Source of the DNA: Eutrigla gurnardus
Lineage: Eukaryota; Chordata; Actinopteri; Perciformes; Triglidae
DNA length: 64,000 nucleotides
Reading direction: 5' to 3'
Assembly: GCA_963514095.1 (NCBI GenBank)
Contig: OY741273.1
Span: 14,812,218 to 14,876,217 of the forward strand
A program made the position numbers and the translations under genes. Numbering within the stretch: position 1 is the stretch's first letter; each line of letters starts with the position of its first letter. The notes beneath the pieces were generated by a model. The model was not told the DNA's origin. It saw only the letters and a list, made by a program, of their open reading frames with translations, and made no database searches. This document shows positions 7,574 through 22,317 of this stretch, in pieces.

Positions 7574-7651
7574 CCATCTACCTCACCACTCCTTCCATCC
7601 ACTCCACCCTCCCCCTCATTCAGCAGCACGGTTGCTCAGTGTTCAGCACTG
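7574..7651 (+). repeat. Third, partial copy of the arm 3' flank
   Basis: ccatctacctcaccactcct through gttcagcactg matches 6543-6626 with a 6-bp deletion and few changes. It includes non-repeat 3'-flank sequence as well as the start of the dispersed repeat, so it is a real piece of the arm. It breaks off directly into the TA-rich tract. Confidence 0.8.
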
Positions 7652-7671
7652 TTTATACTATATATACACTG

Positions 7672-7704
<33 letters not shown>

Positions 7705-7725
7705 TGTGTATATATATATACATAT

Positions 7726-7813
<88 letters not shown>

Positions 7814-7858
7814 CAGTGTGTATACATACGTATATATGTGTATATACGTATATATACA

Positions 7859-7906
<48 letters not shown>

Positions 7907-7913
7907 CACACTG

Positions 7914-7993
<80 letters not shown>

Positions 7994-7995
7994 CA

Positions 7996-8040
<45 letters not shown>

Positions 8041-8086
8041 CGTGTGTATATATATATACGTTTATATACATATATGTATATATATG

Positions 8087-8120
<34 letters not shown>

Positions 8121-8194
8121 CACACACTGTATATACATATATATATATATATGTATATATATGTATATATATATATATATATACAGTATATACG

Positions 8195-8230
<36 letters not shown>

Positions 8231-8247
8231 CAGTGTATATACATATT
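7652..8247. repeat. About 600 bp of TA-rich self-complementary repeat
   Basis: Almost pure (TA)n interrupted by a recurring motif gtatatacagtgtgtata in one orientation (about 7806, 7987, 8223) and tatacacactgtatatac in the other (about 7905, 8118). The tract is therefore a nested inverted array able to fold into hairpins or cruciforms. Long Tyr/Ile open frames across it are artefacts. Confidence 0.9.
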
Positions 8248-8878
8248 GAATTGAGATCACGATTCTCTTGCACGATTTTTTTTAATTGTAATTTTTCAAA
8301 AGTAAAAAAAGAAAAATTAGACATGCGGCTGATAGTGAATCAGGCGCTATAAAATGAACCGTCAGGCTCAAATACGGCTCCATGGTCCGACTGGACCATA
8401 AATCAGATGTAGCGGGAAAATGATCAATTTCCCACAATTCTGCCTCGACCACTGCCCGCTGCTTATTGTACATGTTCGAGAGCGCAATGTTTGAAAAGTA
8501 GTTCCGGGAGGGCATCTAGTACAGTTTGTTGTGGGTGTTTATCATCTTCCGAAATCCCTCATGTTGTACAGTGTTTATCAGGGCCACCTCCACACCACCG
8601 AATGCAAACCTTTTTTGGGCACGAGGTCGGTTCGGGTGGATGGGTGACTCTCGCCACTACCGCCTGGGTTTTCGTCGCCATCCATTCAACCTTCCTTTCC
8701 TCCGCTTTAACTCTCACTCACTCTTTCCAAACACTCAACTGCAGGCGGCTTCCTCCACTGAATCACGTGTTGTAAAGACGCTTTACCATAGGTTGAGGGA
8801 GGAGGCAGCGGCAGTGCTGCGTTTGGGGGCGCTTCAAAAAATATATATATACACTTTTACACTGTACACCTTTTTTCA
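8248..8878. other. Non-coding stretch, no gene recognised
   Basis: Moderately GC-rich with no convincing frame. Segments such as gatcaatttcccacaattct (about 8422) resemble a dispersed fish DNA-transposon family, continued by the fragment at 8980-9060, but no ends could be defined. Confidence 0.4.
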
Positions 8879-8879
8879 C

Positions 8880-8969
<90 letters not shown>
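8879..8969. repeat. (TA)n(GT)n compound microsatellite
   Basis: TA runs flank a (GT)10 core at about 8914-8935. Confidence 0.95.
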
Positions 8970-8974
<5 letters not shown>

Positions 8975-8979
8975 GTTTT

Positions 8980-9308
8980 AGTTGTGTGTTCATTTTACAG
9001 ATGAGCTCACTATATAGTCCTTTATGTGGAACTCCCTGGATAGTGAGTAGGAAGTAGTGAATGGGACCTACGTCTGGATTATCTGGAGCATCTTTTTCCC
9101 CTTGTTCATGGACAAAATCTGCGGTAATAACTGCAGCACCAAAGAGGGGTTTTATTTGAGGAAAGGGGATCTGTAGAATTTTCATGTTTATTATATAACC
9201 ACATCCTACGATTTCGCAATGAGTTAAATTACCGAAAAGTACAGTGATCATTACCCATCACCATCACCGGTTATATAATACCGGCCGCGTGATGTCACTG
9301 AGGCTACT
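8980..9308. repeat. Probable fragment of a dispersed fish DNA repeat
   Basis: tgtgttcattttacagatga, gctcactatatagtcc and gtagtgaatgggacc recall a common teleost non-autonomous element containing ACTATATAGTGAGCTCATCTG. Ends are not visible. The right part (9100-9308) shows nothing else. Confidence 0.35.
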
Positions 9309-9996
9309 TTAAAGGAGTCATCACCAGGAAATCGCAATTTCTCTTGTTAAAACATGCATATCTGTGTTTGACCTCAGTTGAAACTTGCCTGAAAGGCTGG
9401 AGTTTGAAAGTGGCGCCGTTTTTTCGCTTCTGCTCTTTTTCCGAACAGGAATAGCACACAAGGGTGTGCATTCCTAAAGCACGAGATTTTGATTCTGCGC
9501 CTACGGTGACGTCACCGTGGAGGCTACTTGCATAAGCCCACCCCTCTTTCACTACCCAACCCCCCCCCTGTCCGCTACCTGACGTCCTGCTGTAAACGTG
9601 TCTCTTCAACCGTCTCTGGCTCTTCACTCTCCGGTTCGGGTTCCGACTCTGGTTCGTACATAAATGCCTGAATTCCGTAAGGTTCGTCATTTAGTGTGTG
9701 CGCCATGACAGGGGGCTGTTTATGTTTTGGAGTCTGCATGCAGGCAAGCCCCCCCGGCTCTGTCCTTCCTGCGGCGAATCAACGCGCGCCTCATTACATA
9801 TTATACAATGCACATCCGGACCAGTCAAAACCTCGCGCGTAATCTCGCGTGATAAAATCGCGGTACGAAAAAGGGTCAGAACAAGCTCAATGTTTGATTA
9901 AATTTTTTTTTCCTTTTTCTAATAAGTTTTACGAATTGATCCAAAGCGATCCAAGGGGGGCTGGATACGTATAAAACCAGGTTATGACTCCTTTAA
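9309..9996. mobile_element. TTAA-flanked non-autonomous transposon (piggyBac-like MITE)
   Basis: TTAA at 9309-9312 is followed by AGGAGTCAT, and ATGACTCCT is followed by TTAA at 9993-9996. This gives a perfect TTAA duplication plus 9-bp TIRs over 688 bp. TTAA target duplication is the hallmark of the piggyBac superfamily. No transposase is encoded; the open frames inside are not protein-like. CpG is frequent, suggesting a fairly young insertion. Confidence 0.65.
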
Positions 9997-10572
9997 CATA
10001 AAGCTGGCTGTTGATGGTCAGTGAATACCTCTGAAATGTTGGCTGGCCGCTTGTTAAACCATCAGGTCTTGAACCCAACATGTGTGTATGGAAGTGCATT
10101 TCATTATTAGTGTGTGAGATGGACAGAAACAGGTATATATGAGAGAGATATTGAGAATAATGTTCCATCTACACAGATGGATAAACCACTGGGGTTCAGT
10201 AACTTCCTCATGATGATGAATGTTGGCCTATATACCACATGAACAAATGCAGCATTCACTTATTATTTCCTGCTATTAAGCAGTTTCATGCAAAAAAAAA
10301 AAAACCCTCCCTCTCACTAGCCGTGTTTACATGAACCTGTTTTATGTGCATTTTTAAGCGTTGCATTAGAAAAAGCTGTATGGAAACTTTGGGTGAAAAA
10401 GAGTTGACGTGCCGTATCAGATACTGGAATGTTTTTGCTGAACAAGCAAAAGAGAACTGTCAGGTTCTCTCATAATGTATGAAAACATGGCTGATGGTGG
10501 ATGAGAGTTAGATGGCTAAGCGACCTGTTTTGTTTCCGGTTCGGCGGATTACAGCTGTGCGTATAGTACAGT
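9997..10572. other. Non-coding stretch
   Basis: No gene seen. The segment gccgtgtttacatgaacctg with agctgtatggaaactt (about 10320-10400) may be part of another degraded DNA transposon, but no partner end was found. Confidence 0.4.
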
Positions 10573-10581
10573 AGTCTACTG

Positions 10582-11017
10582 CAGAATCTTCAACAGGGGG
10601 ACCGGGACCCCCAGGGGGTCTGCAGAGTTACTGCAGGGGGTCCCTGAAATATAATTTGATTTTTTTCTTCCAAAAATGTAACTGTCCAAAAATACACCTT
10701 AACTTGAATACAACCTATATTAAGCAAATATAAATATTCCCATTTTTTTATATACTATTATAATTATATGTCATGTTGTGAAATTGTGATGTAGAAATAG
10801 AATTAAAATATGAATTGGTCAACAATTATTATTTGAATGGCCTAGCATTGTATACATACATCATTACAAAGTACTGTTATACATGGCACTATAGGCTGCA
10901 CTACACATTATTATTGGCCCGGTTTAATAAGCAACATCATTTCATACAATATGTAATAGGGGGTCCCTCCACCGGGTCACTTTCAGCCTTGGGGGCCTGA
11001 AAACGTTGAAGACCTCT
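10582..11017. mobile_element. hAT-like non-autonomous element with target-site duplication
   Basis: Begins cagaatcttcaacaggggga and ends aacgttgaagacctct, imperfect TIRs of CAGAGGTCTTCAAC type. It is flanked on both sides by AGTCTACTG (10573-10581 and 11018-11026), an 8-9 bp duplication as expected for hAT. The interior, with its gggtccc-rich ends and AT-rich middle, has no transposase. This matches a common teleost repeat pattern. Confidence 0.75.
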
Positions 11018-11262
11018 AGTCTACTGTATTCATTCCAAGCCAGTTGATGGGAACGTGGCTAAATCTAATTTATTTTTTACTCCATTTCCATTTAAAATGT
11101 TCCATGAGGACGGGAGGCTGCTGCCTATTTCCCTTCGTTGTGTCTTCAACACTTCTCCCAGTCCCTCTCATTATCTGCCTCCTGTTCTTTAAACGTGTTC
11201 TTCCCAACACATCACCTGTCCTCTCTCACACATACAGACACACCTGCAAGTCTTCCTCTTAA

Positions 11263-14440
<3,178 letters not shown>

Positions 14441-14815
14441 GCCCCTTTGAGACCGACGATTCTGCCGTAATGTCAAAATATGCCGCAAACCGGAGCATTT
14501 AGATAGAACTTTGTTTGCGGCGTAACGCCACAACTACCAGCGTTTTATTTTTCTCGGATCTACGCTTTGAGCTCTTTAAATCCGCCAATGGCGTGACGCC
14601 CTTGTAACGCGTCTTCACTACGTCACGTCTTTGGGGGGCTCGGAGAGTTTAGATAAAACCTCGTCTCGCCTCTGATGCGGCTCTGTGACGACCTTTGTTG
14701 CCGTCTCAGAGGCGTAATATTCTGTTACGCCTTTACGCCTCGGTAGTGTTTCGACTGACGACGTGCGAAATAACGGCGGAATACTCCCACAACAAAAAGG
14801 CAGTCTGAAAGGGGC
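14441..14815. mobile_element. CpG-rich non-autonomous DNA transposon with TIRs
   Basis: Left end GCCCCTTTGAGACCG and right end (inverse) GCCCCTTTCAGACTG form imperfect TIRs over 375 bp. The interior is unusually CpG-rich with small palindromes such as ggcgtaacgcc (about 14519) and gcgtaat..ttacgcc (about 14711-14738). No clear target duplication was seen, so the superfamily is unresolved. Confidence 0.55.
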
Positions 14816-17800
14816 GAGTGAGAACCTGCCTTGCTTGCAGACACAGTAAAAGAAAGGGAGGGTTAGACATAGTGGTCCTGTGTGTTCGTGGTCATGCATA
14901 CCTGTTTTATGTGCTCGTGAGGAGTCGGGGAACGGATCATTTCTGAAACCGAGGCTTGGAAGCACATCTTCGATTTGCTCTTTATCTATTATGTATGCCC
15001 TCATCCATCGACGCGCCGACGCAATTACAAAGGTCAAATTGTCCTCATATGTACCGTACGCTCCCACAGACGCCCATCAATAAGGAGTAATGCATTTGTT
15101 GCATGCAATGTTCAAAACAGCGTGCTCCCCCCCCGTCCAAAGTGATCAGGTGAAATGTAATTCCCACACTGTGGCCAAACACCGACTGGGAAGGAATTAG
15201 CGTCGGTGTGGTTGTGAGCATATAGCTGCAGAAGCTAGCTGACTAATTTGATATACACCACTTTATTGTCATGACCCTCGATATCCTGGAAGATCAATTC
15301 CAGCCATGCAGCAGCCCTTCTAATACACAGCTTGTAATATTTCACCGTAAAGTTATTGACACTTTTTTTGAATGGCTGAATAAGCGAATCCCATCCGCCA
15401 CCTCTCAAATTTACTGGACATTTCATAGGTCAAAGTTCAATTAGTTTTTGCATCAGTGAGACGCAGGGATGTCATGCGATTGGCTGCCACTTCATAGGTC
15501 ATTCGTGTTCTTAAAGAGCTACTCCGACAATTTGGGAAATAAAACTTGGTTGCCACGTCTGAATGGCAACAGCACAATCCTCCAAATTCCTGCATGTCCG
15601 TTTGTGCAGCCTTATAGATTTAACAAACGAGAAAAAAAAAAAAAAAAACTTTAGATTGGTTCCCTGTAAGCTTCACTTTCACCATACAACACTGTCTGCC
15701 GACGGGTACAATCTCCTGGGAAAATGAAACCTTGATTTATGGCATAAAATGCGGCATGTGATTTTCTTGCTTTTCCCCCCACGATATTTAGGCTCTGAGG
15801 ATAATAATGACCAGCCCGGTTGTCCTTGCGAAGTGATAGGGATGCGATTTGAAAAGTTATATATTGCCACTTTTCATTTGTGAGCTTTAGATGCGTCTAA
15901 TGGAGCCGGACTAGCTTTTTCCCCTCGTCATAATGCTAGGCTAATCAGCTCCCAGCTCTCAATCCATCCGTAGACGCCAGAGTGATATTGATTTTTGCAA
16001 ATAAGTATTTCCCCAAAATATATTCCAAATATGTCACATTTGAAACGATTCGAAAGGATTCTGTCCCATTTGGCCAAACACACAGGTCATCTGTCACCAT
16101 TTGTGCCTCGGGGTCCGGCACTCGCTCTCATGTCTATACTTTTCTCTGCCTTTTTTGAGAATTATGGAGGCCGTAGTGGAAATAATTAAGCGCTGTGATC
16201 TGAGCATTTTAAGAGCAAATTCACGAGGCTCATCCACCCACTAAGCACGGAGACCCATTTGGAGTAAGGAAGCAAGATGGATGACACGCATGGCAGCATG
16301 TGATAAGGAACATTTATTTCCTGAACAGGCTTAAATCAGATTTCTCGGGGATGCTGGTAGATTGCACCACATTTCAATCACGTATGGAGACACGCATGTT
16401 CTTTTATCCGGTGCTCTGTGTGAATCACATGACATGGAGGGGAGATTTCTACATCATCAAAGTCACTAAGTGGTGCTCTTCGTGTGCGTGTTGAGCTTCA
16501 GCGTTTCTTGCACCGGTCCCCCGCTGAGGTCGAGTTGCACTGAAAGACACAGAAGCCTGGTTCGTCACAAACACCTCCAGTGTCTCTGTCATCCACTTTT
16601 AATACTAAAAATGATGAAGGATGTCATTTAGCACCAAGAGAGAAATTAACAAATGAAATGGAAAGAGAACCAAGTAGGCGAGGAACGCCACGCTATTAAT
16701 GAATCTGCTCAGGAGTTGAATGTAAGAAGAGAAACTGCTGCTTACTGACTTGAGTAAAACGTTGATCGAACACAATTAGATTTTGAGTAGAGATCGTTAT
16801 GCAGCTTTAATATATTCCTGGTTGGTGATGGAGTTTTTTCACCGCCTGCTGGGAGCGAAGACATTATAATTGCGGGCTGGGAACAAAACAAAGAGCTGAA
16901 AGATGCTAAAGTGGTCCGTGGAGCCAAAGGGGACTGCAGTTAAGCAATGTCACTGTGAGCAACACATATTACATTACACATACTCGAGAGTTGTAAATAT
17001 CAAAACACCTGTAACTTAAAGTCTGAAAATACTGATCCTTAAAGGTTAAAATAGAAATAGTGTGTACATTTGAACAAGGTAGACAGACATATATGCCTTG
17101 TTTTAGTTAAAATGTTCAACTTGTTTTTGAGGCTACGACGACGGGTAACTTGCTTTTAGAGACACAAGCCCGAACACTTCTGAAGTTTAGTGATTGCTGC
17201 AGCTGTAATGTCAGCTGAACGCCTCAACGAGGAAACTTAATCACAGCAAAGTTGCCAGCAGACTGTACCTAATAATGACTTGTGCACAATCCATGTCTTT
17301 GTAGCCTTAAACCCTGTTTATTCAGTCTCTTCTGCTTTACCCACAACCCCCCTTGATTATCAAAGTGGACTTGAGCTGAAAGCAAGAAGAGATTCACCCT
17401 GACACTCTGTTCTATACTAAGAGCTGTTGCTGATGGCGGTTGGCACTGTGGATGTATGAGGTCATGATCAAATGGCCTTGGTCTACTACCCAAAACGACA
17501 TGCTCTGGCTGTTCCAAGATCAGCTGTGGACAACTGGTTTGGGAAATAGGTTGTTGTCCAAGGAGACCGCCGAGAATTATGTTCCTGCTCGTCTGTTTTA
17601 TTATTATACTTCTAAGTTCAAGTTATTACTTTTCAAAACTTCCAAGGTTTGTGTGTGAAGTGGTGGTCGGGGAGGGCTGTGTGCACATGTTGAAATATTT
17701 TGTCGCTGTGTGTGGACATACAGGCGTTTGCGTAGCCGCTGCCCATTTGGCATTTCATTACTTACATGTTCAAGTGGCTGAGTGTCAAACCACTGTGTTA

Positions 17801-18718
17801 ATTATCTCCAAGCTAATTGTGCAATATGTTCAGGACAAGTGCACTCTGAAGATTTGACTGCATCTTGTTATGTGTTGTCTTATATGGTTGCACATCTGTG
17901 ACCGGCTGTTTATTTACTTCTAAATGAATGCAGAAAAAAATAGGAAAGTCACTGTAATAATAATGTATAATAATCTATGTCTAGATCTGTGAATGTCACA
18001 GAGGCTAAGCTCTTATCTCAATTATTAGGAGTCTTTCCTGTTTGCTGTTTTAATAATTGCCTTCTAAATATGAACTACGTCAACTGAATCCACCTAATGG
18101 CGTAGCAGTCTGGAAAGAAGTGTCTGTGTAGTGTCACAACAATCAGATCAGTGAGGGTGAAAGTATGTTAATACTAAAGCACGTCTCGACGCGCGCTGAC
18201 TCGAGAAAGCATAAACACGGCGCAGGTGTCGGTGCGTCGCTACGCGTCTGTCACATCAAGTGTGAGCTGATCATCATCCATATCGGCAGCACAAGCTTCT
18301 ACTGGACGACTGCCGCTGTAACATCTGCCACCGCTGCCATCCACTTATTGTTTAACAGCCATGATTCGGGGAAGCAGAAGTCACCCAGGCGCATCGGAAA
18401 TATTGTCCTCTCGACTAATCTGGAGCTTCGGCATCGTTTAAACTTGCTTGGTTTTGATGAGAGGTGTAAAGGGAGACGTTGCCCTAACAACGGAGATCAT
18501 AATCTTTAGGCGTTAGTGATGGGCCGTGTGTTTATCCCTATTTATTCCTCTTCCATAGCATCCCTCTATTTACATACGCAGCTGCTCAATTTTGCTACAG
18601 TTTCAAATACAATAATACTTATTTTTAGTTAGGCTACCTTGTTTTGGAACAAAATGTCTGATAGACGATGGCGAAAGATGAAACATTTTTTTGATCCCCT
18701 TTGAATTGTGCGAAGAAT
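14816..18718. other. Non-coding stretch with candidate conserved elements
   Basis: No gene recognised. 15885-16240 is dense in ordinary-complexity sequence with homeodomain-type cores (atgctaggctaatcagctcc, aataattaagcgctgtgatc) and no repeats, a profile often seen for conserved non-coding elements. This is a reading impression only. Confidence 0.35.
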
Positions 18719-19173
18719 TAGAGTTTCTGGTTTGGCTGGTCCGGTTCGGTGTACGGGGCTAAACCGGTTTGATTCATTCAACGTGTATATGATGCACAGC
18801 AACTTTGCATGCGGTTGAAGAGTTGTGGAAATATGCAAGACGAGTAAAAGCTCACCTTTCATAGTTGTTTAGAAGCCTCGAGCTAATGGTATTTCCAACG
18901 CTCATTGAATACGTCACACGGCCGGCGGCGCTGTTGGTTCCGCAAAGCCACCAACACAACACCACAAAGTTATTGAAAAATGGTGCGATTGCGGCATATT
19001 TTTTGACTCTCGTATTCGTCATTCGTGAATCTTCTGTGTAAAAAGTCTGAATGTTTCACTCAGGAGGGGCTGCTGTGGCAAGTGAGACACCTAGAGGTTA
19101 AAATGGGTAGTCCAGTCCGGTATTTGGCTTAATATCAGACCCATTTGAAAATGTTTAAACCGGCCCAAGCCTA
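18719..19173 (+). mobile_element. Dispersed DNA repeat, copy A
   Basis: Shares ggctggtccggttc, gtacggggctaaaccggttt, gcggcatattttttgactct and gtttcactcaggaggggctg, in this order, with copy B (40728-40924, minus strand). The right end aaaccggcccaagcc is the inverse of the other family end ttgggccgatttt seen in copy B, so the family has TIR-like ends TTGGGCCGRTTT. No protein is encoded. Confidence 0.6.
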
Positions 19174-20469
19174 CCAAGAATTACACGTTTGTCATTTTGT
19201 CAAGAAAATCACATTTTGTCATTTAACTGAAATATAAGTCTGTGAAAATATCAAAGACTACACACCCAAAGGTGATCATTACATCGCCGGGACAACACCA
19301 AATACATCATGTTCTGCATTTTCTTCACGGAAAGTAATTTTTAATGCGTTTGTTTCCGCCAGCTTCTCTTTCCAGCGATCAATAACCAATATTAGACTGC
19401 TAAATGTTGCATTAATGTCAGGGGGTGTTTAATCCTCGCTCATCCTGGACTCTGGCTGCTGAAAGTAGTTCATTGCATTGGGGAGAGTTTTCTAGCAGTG
19501 GCACCGCGCCGCTGTTAAATGTCATTTTGGGTATACATAGTTTTTATCTCCTAAGGCAGGTGAGACCAATCTAAACACACCATAGATGCTGCACCGCAGC
19601 AGCACACATTCAAATGATGACTGATGACCACAGTTCTCAGTTTGAGAGCTGAAACCCGGCGAGAGATAGAATCGGTCCTTGACATGGAAGCTTACTTACC
19701 ATTATATTATGCCCAGGCCGCTGAACATAATTTCTGTCATTAATCGTCCTTCCTGTTGTAAAATTTCTAGCCTGGAAAATGCCCGAGCCTACAGCCTGAA
19801 TTCATTTCCGATCCTGTTTGTCCCTGACCGGGGCTGATTGTCTCTCGCTAAAAAGCTCTGTTCTGGAATGCTACTTAATGTTCCGCTTGCATTCTTCCAT
19901 CCTGTTCATCTGAATCTGTCCCAATAGGTTTTTATTTTCTACATCCAGCCGCGTACGCTCCGCTGAGCTTCCAAGTGCCGGGGAACTGCACCCCTCCTGC
20001 ATGCGCCTTGGGTGTGGGTGCGTGCTGTGCTGGAGACTGGTTGAATGGGTTGATGCACATGTCTCAGACAACAGTCCTTTGATATGTACACACACACAGA
20101 CACACACACACACACACACACAGTTGGTATCCTTTGAGGAGGGACATCCAAACTAATGAAGGCTCTATCTCTTAATGGCAAGTCAATGAGCCATCCGAGC
20201 GTGAGTGTGAGAGATTCATGAGTGTGAGTTTGAGTGTGTTTGCTGTCAATGAAAACGATGGTAACGGACGGTAGGCCAGTGCTGAGCGTTAGTACTATGA
20301 ATGGCATTTTTATTGTGATTAACCTACAGTAGCATAAGGTCACAGTCCATCTACCCACTAACCACGTGTCACACGCCCTGCCGATAGATCACCACAGCTT
20401 ATGATTCCCACATTACACAAGAACACCTTTTTAAACATAGAAACACAATTTTGAAAAATAAAAACGCTG
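19174..20469. other. Non-coding stretch
   Basis: No gene recognised. Holds a (CA)n run at 20088-20121 and otherwise unremarkable sequence. Confidence 0.5.
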
Positions 20470-20865
20470 CCAGAACACCAAATTCTGGGCTGAGGATATT
20501 GTCGGAGGGAACTCCTGAACCCGACTGACGCATCTGCTGTCAAGGAGGCAAGGCTGAAGGGCTCAGGGGAAGCGTTGTCAATTTTTCTAGCGAAGGTCAT
20601 TGAAATAGTTAAAAAGATTTGCAGTGGCAAGGAATTTAGGGTGTGAATCCCTGAAATTGTGGAGGCTGTGCACATTGTTGTGCACATTGTCCTCATGGTT
20701 GTGTGGTGTTGTTGGCAGACCGGGATGGTTGTTCCCCCTCGTTTGAGACTGGCTGGAGAGTTTGCTCGGCCTCTCTTGGAAAGATTATGCCAAAGGTGCT
20801 GGAAAGGAGACTCTGGGTCAATTGTCAAACCTTGGATTCGGAAGAAGCCATTCAGGTTTTAATAA
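20470..20865 (+). pseudogene. Degraded LINE reverse-transcriptase fragment
   Basis: Translated in shifting frames it gives WQTGMVVP, then GKIMPKVLERRL and LDSEEA. This resembles the N-terminal reverse-transcriptase block of fish non-LTR retrotransposons (pattern WQTGVVVPLFKKGD..GKVYARVLERR..EEQCGF). The upstream part (20470-20660) resembles the preceding ORF2 DNA (ctcctgaacccgactgacgc, ttgcagtggcaagga). There are frameshifts and a deletion in the middle (ccccctcgtttgagactggc), and the catalytic YADD is absent. The clade is not resolved. Confidence 0.65.
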
Positions 20866-22024
20866 TAATGCATCTTAATAATGAGACACTTTGAGGATGA
20901 TTCCAAACAACTCAAACAAGTAATGGAAATGTTTTATTTTTTTCTCCAAGAAACCTTCCAGAAATACTAAATAATAAAGTTTAGTTTTTTTGTGAGGACG
21001 CCGGAGAAGTGATGGAGAAAAAAAAATGTCAAATTGCATCCCCCGTTGTGATGAACCGGACAAAGATCTACAACAACAGCTATCCCCTCGTACCCTCTCT
21101 CAAATTGAGCGCTGGCTGTCACCCTTAATGTGGGCTTTAACCCACTGTGCCAGGAACAGTGGGTTCACAGCTCTCATGCTCGTCGACGGCCGTGACACAC
21201 AATTACAACCCATTCAATTTACCCCGCAACTACGGAAAAGACTGAGCGAGCGCTAATGATATCCCTGGACACTCTAATTGATACTTCAACTTAAACGCAT
21301 GAAATTAAAACCACTGAATTGGCAAACTGGTTAAAGACACACCCTGAGTACTGTATAGACCCCCCCCCCCTTCTCTGTCAGCTCAAATAAACAAAAGTCA
21401 CATTTTTATGTTCACTGAGTCGGCTTCATCCATATCGAAATGGCCATAAATTAGATTGCATGAAGCAAAAAATCTGAAGTTTATCTTTGTTCAAATGAAC
21501 TGTCAGCAACTAGCGAATCCATCTTTGACATAAAGGGTGGGGAGACTTTTGGGGAAAAAATACTGATGTATCATGATTCTCCCCTTTGATTTGCCCTTTT
21601 TTTTCTTAGATCCAGGGCTCAGATCAACAAATCTTTGGTTTCATGCCCTGACAACTGCAATTTATATGTTCAAATTCTTCTTTAAAAAGAGAATCTACAT
21701 GGTAGGAAGTGTTATATTTGTTTTAATATACCAGAGTATATGTATAATTTAGAATAATGTATTTGAAATATGATTACAATAACTGATTTTACCAGTCAAT
21801 TGGGAATGAACTGTTGAACAACAACAACCACAATAACAAAGATTCACTAGATTGCGTGAAGGTACATCTTTTTATTCTTTTTTATTCTGCACTGATATAA
21901 AGGAAACCCTAAAATAATGTTTTAACGAATAGACGTCACATGGTGGAACCTTTTACCAAATGATATTGTCAGATGTGGTTTGAATGTATGAGTCTGTCCA
22001 AACTACTGCAATCAAAACTTCAAG

Positions 22025-22058
22025 CCATCTTACAACCAATTCACAGGTTGTAAGATGG
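22025..22058. repeat. Perfect 13-bp hairpin beside a GT tract
   Basis: CCATCTTACAACC (22025-22037), loop aattcaca, GGTTGTAAGATGG (22046-22058), immediately followed by (TG)33. Confidence 0.85.
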
Positions 22059-22059
22059 G

Positions 22060-22060
<1 letters not shown>

Positions 22061-22126
<66 letters not shown>
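22061..22126. repeat. (TG)33 microsatellite
   Basis: Uninterrupted dinucleotide run. Confidence 0.98.
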
Positions 22127-22127
<1 letters not shown>

Positions 22128-22295
22128 TGAATATTTGATGTTTAGAGTCCGACTACACGCTCCTCTCTCAGATCATGACATCATGTTGGGACCAGAGATA
22201 ATTTTTGCATAATACATGAGGTCACTCACTCATCGAATCAAACCATCTCGGATTTAAACCCTTCCTCACTGCTTTTTTTTCTGCATTCAGAACCA

Positions 22296-22317
22296 CCCCC
22301 CCCCCCCCCCCCCCCCC
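22296..22317. repeat. Poly-C run (22)
   Basis: Homopolymer of about 22 C. Exact length may be unreliable in the assembly. Confidence 0.95.

Noticed and set aside
7463..8352. Several 200-260 codon open frames on both strands rich in Tyr and Ile
   Set aside because: They are translations of the TA-rich repeat, which lacks stops in several frames at once. No protein signal.
14618..15067. 149-codon minus-strand frame
   Set aside because: Half of it lies inside the CpG-rich TIR element and it matches nothing; CpG-rich DNA has few stops by chance.
20358..20828. 156-codon minus-strand frame
   Set aside because: Antisense to the LINE reverse-transcriptase fragment on the plus strand; no recognisable protein.
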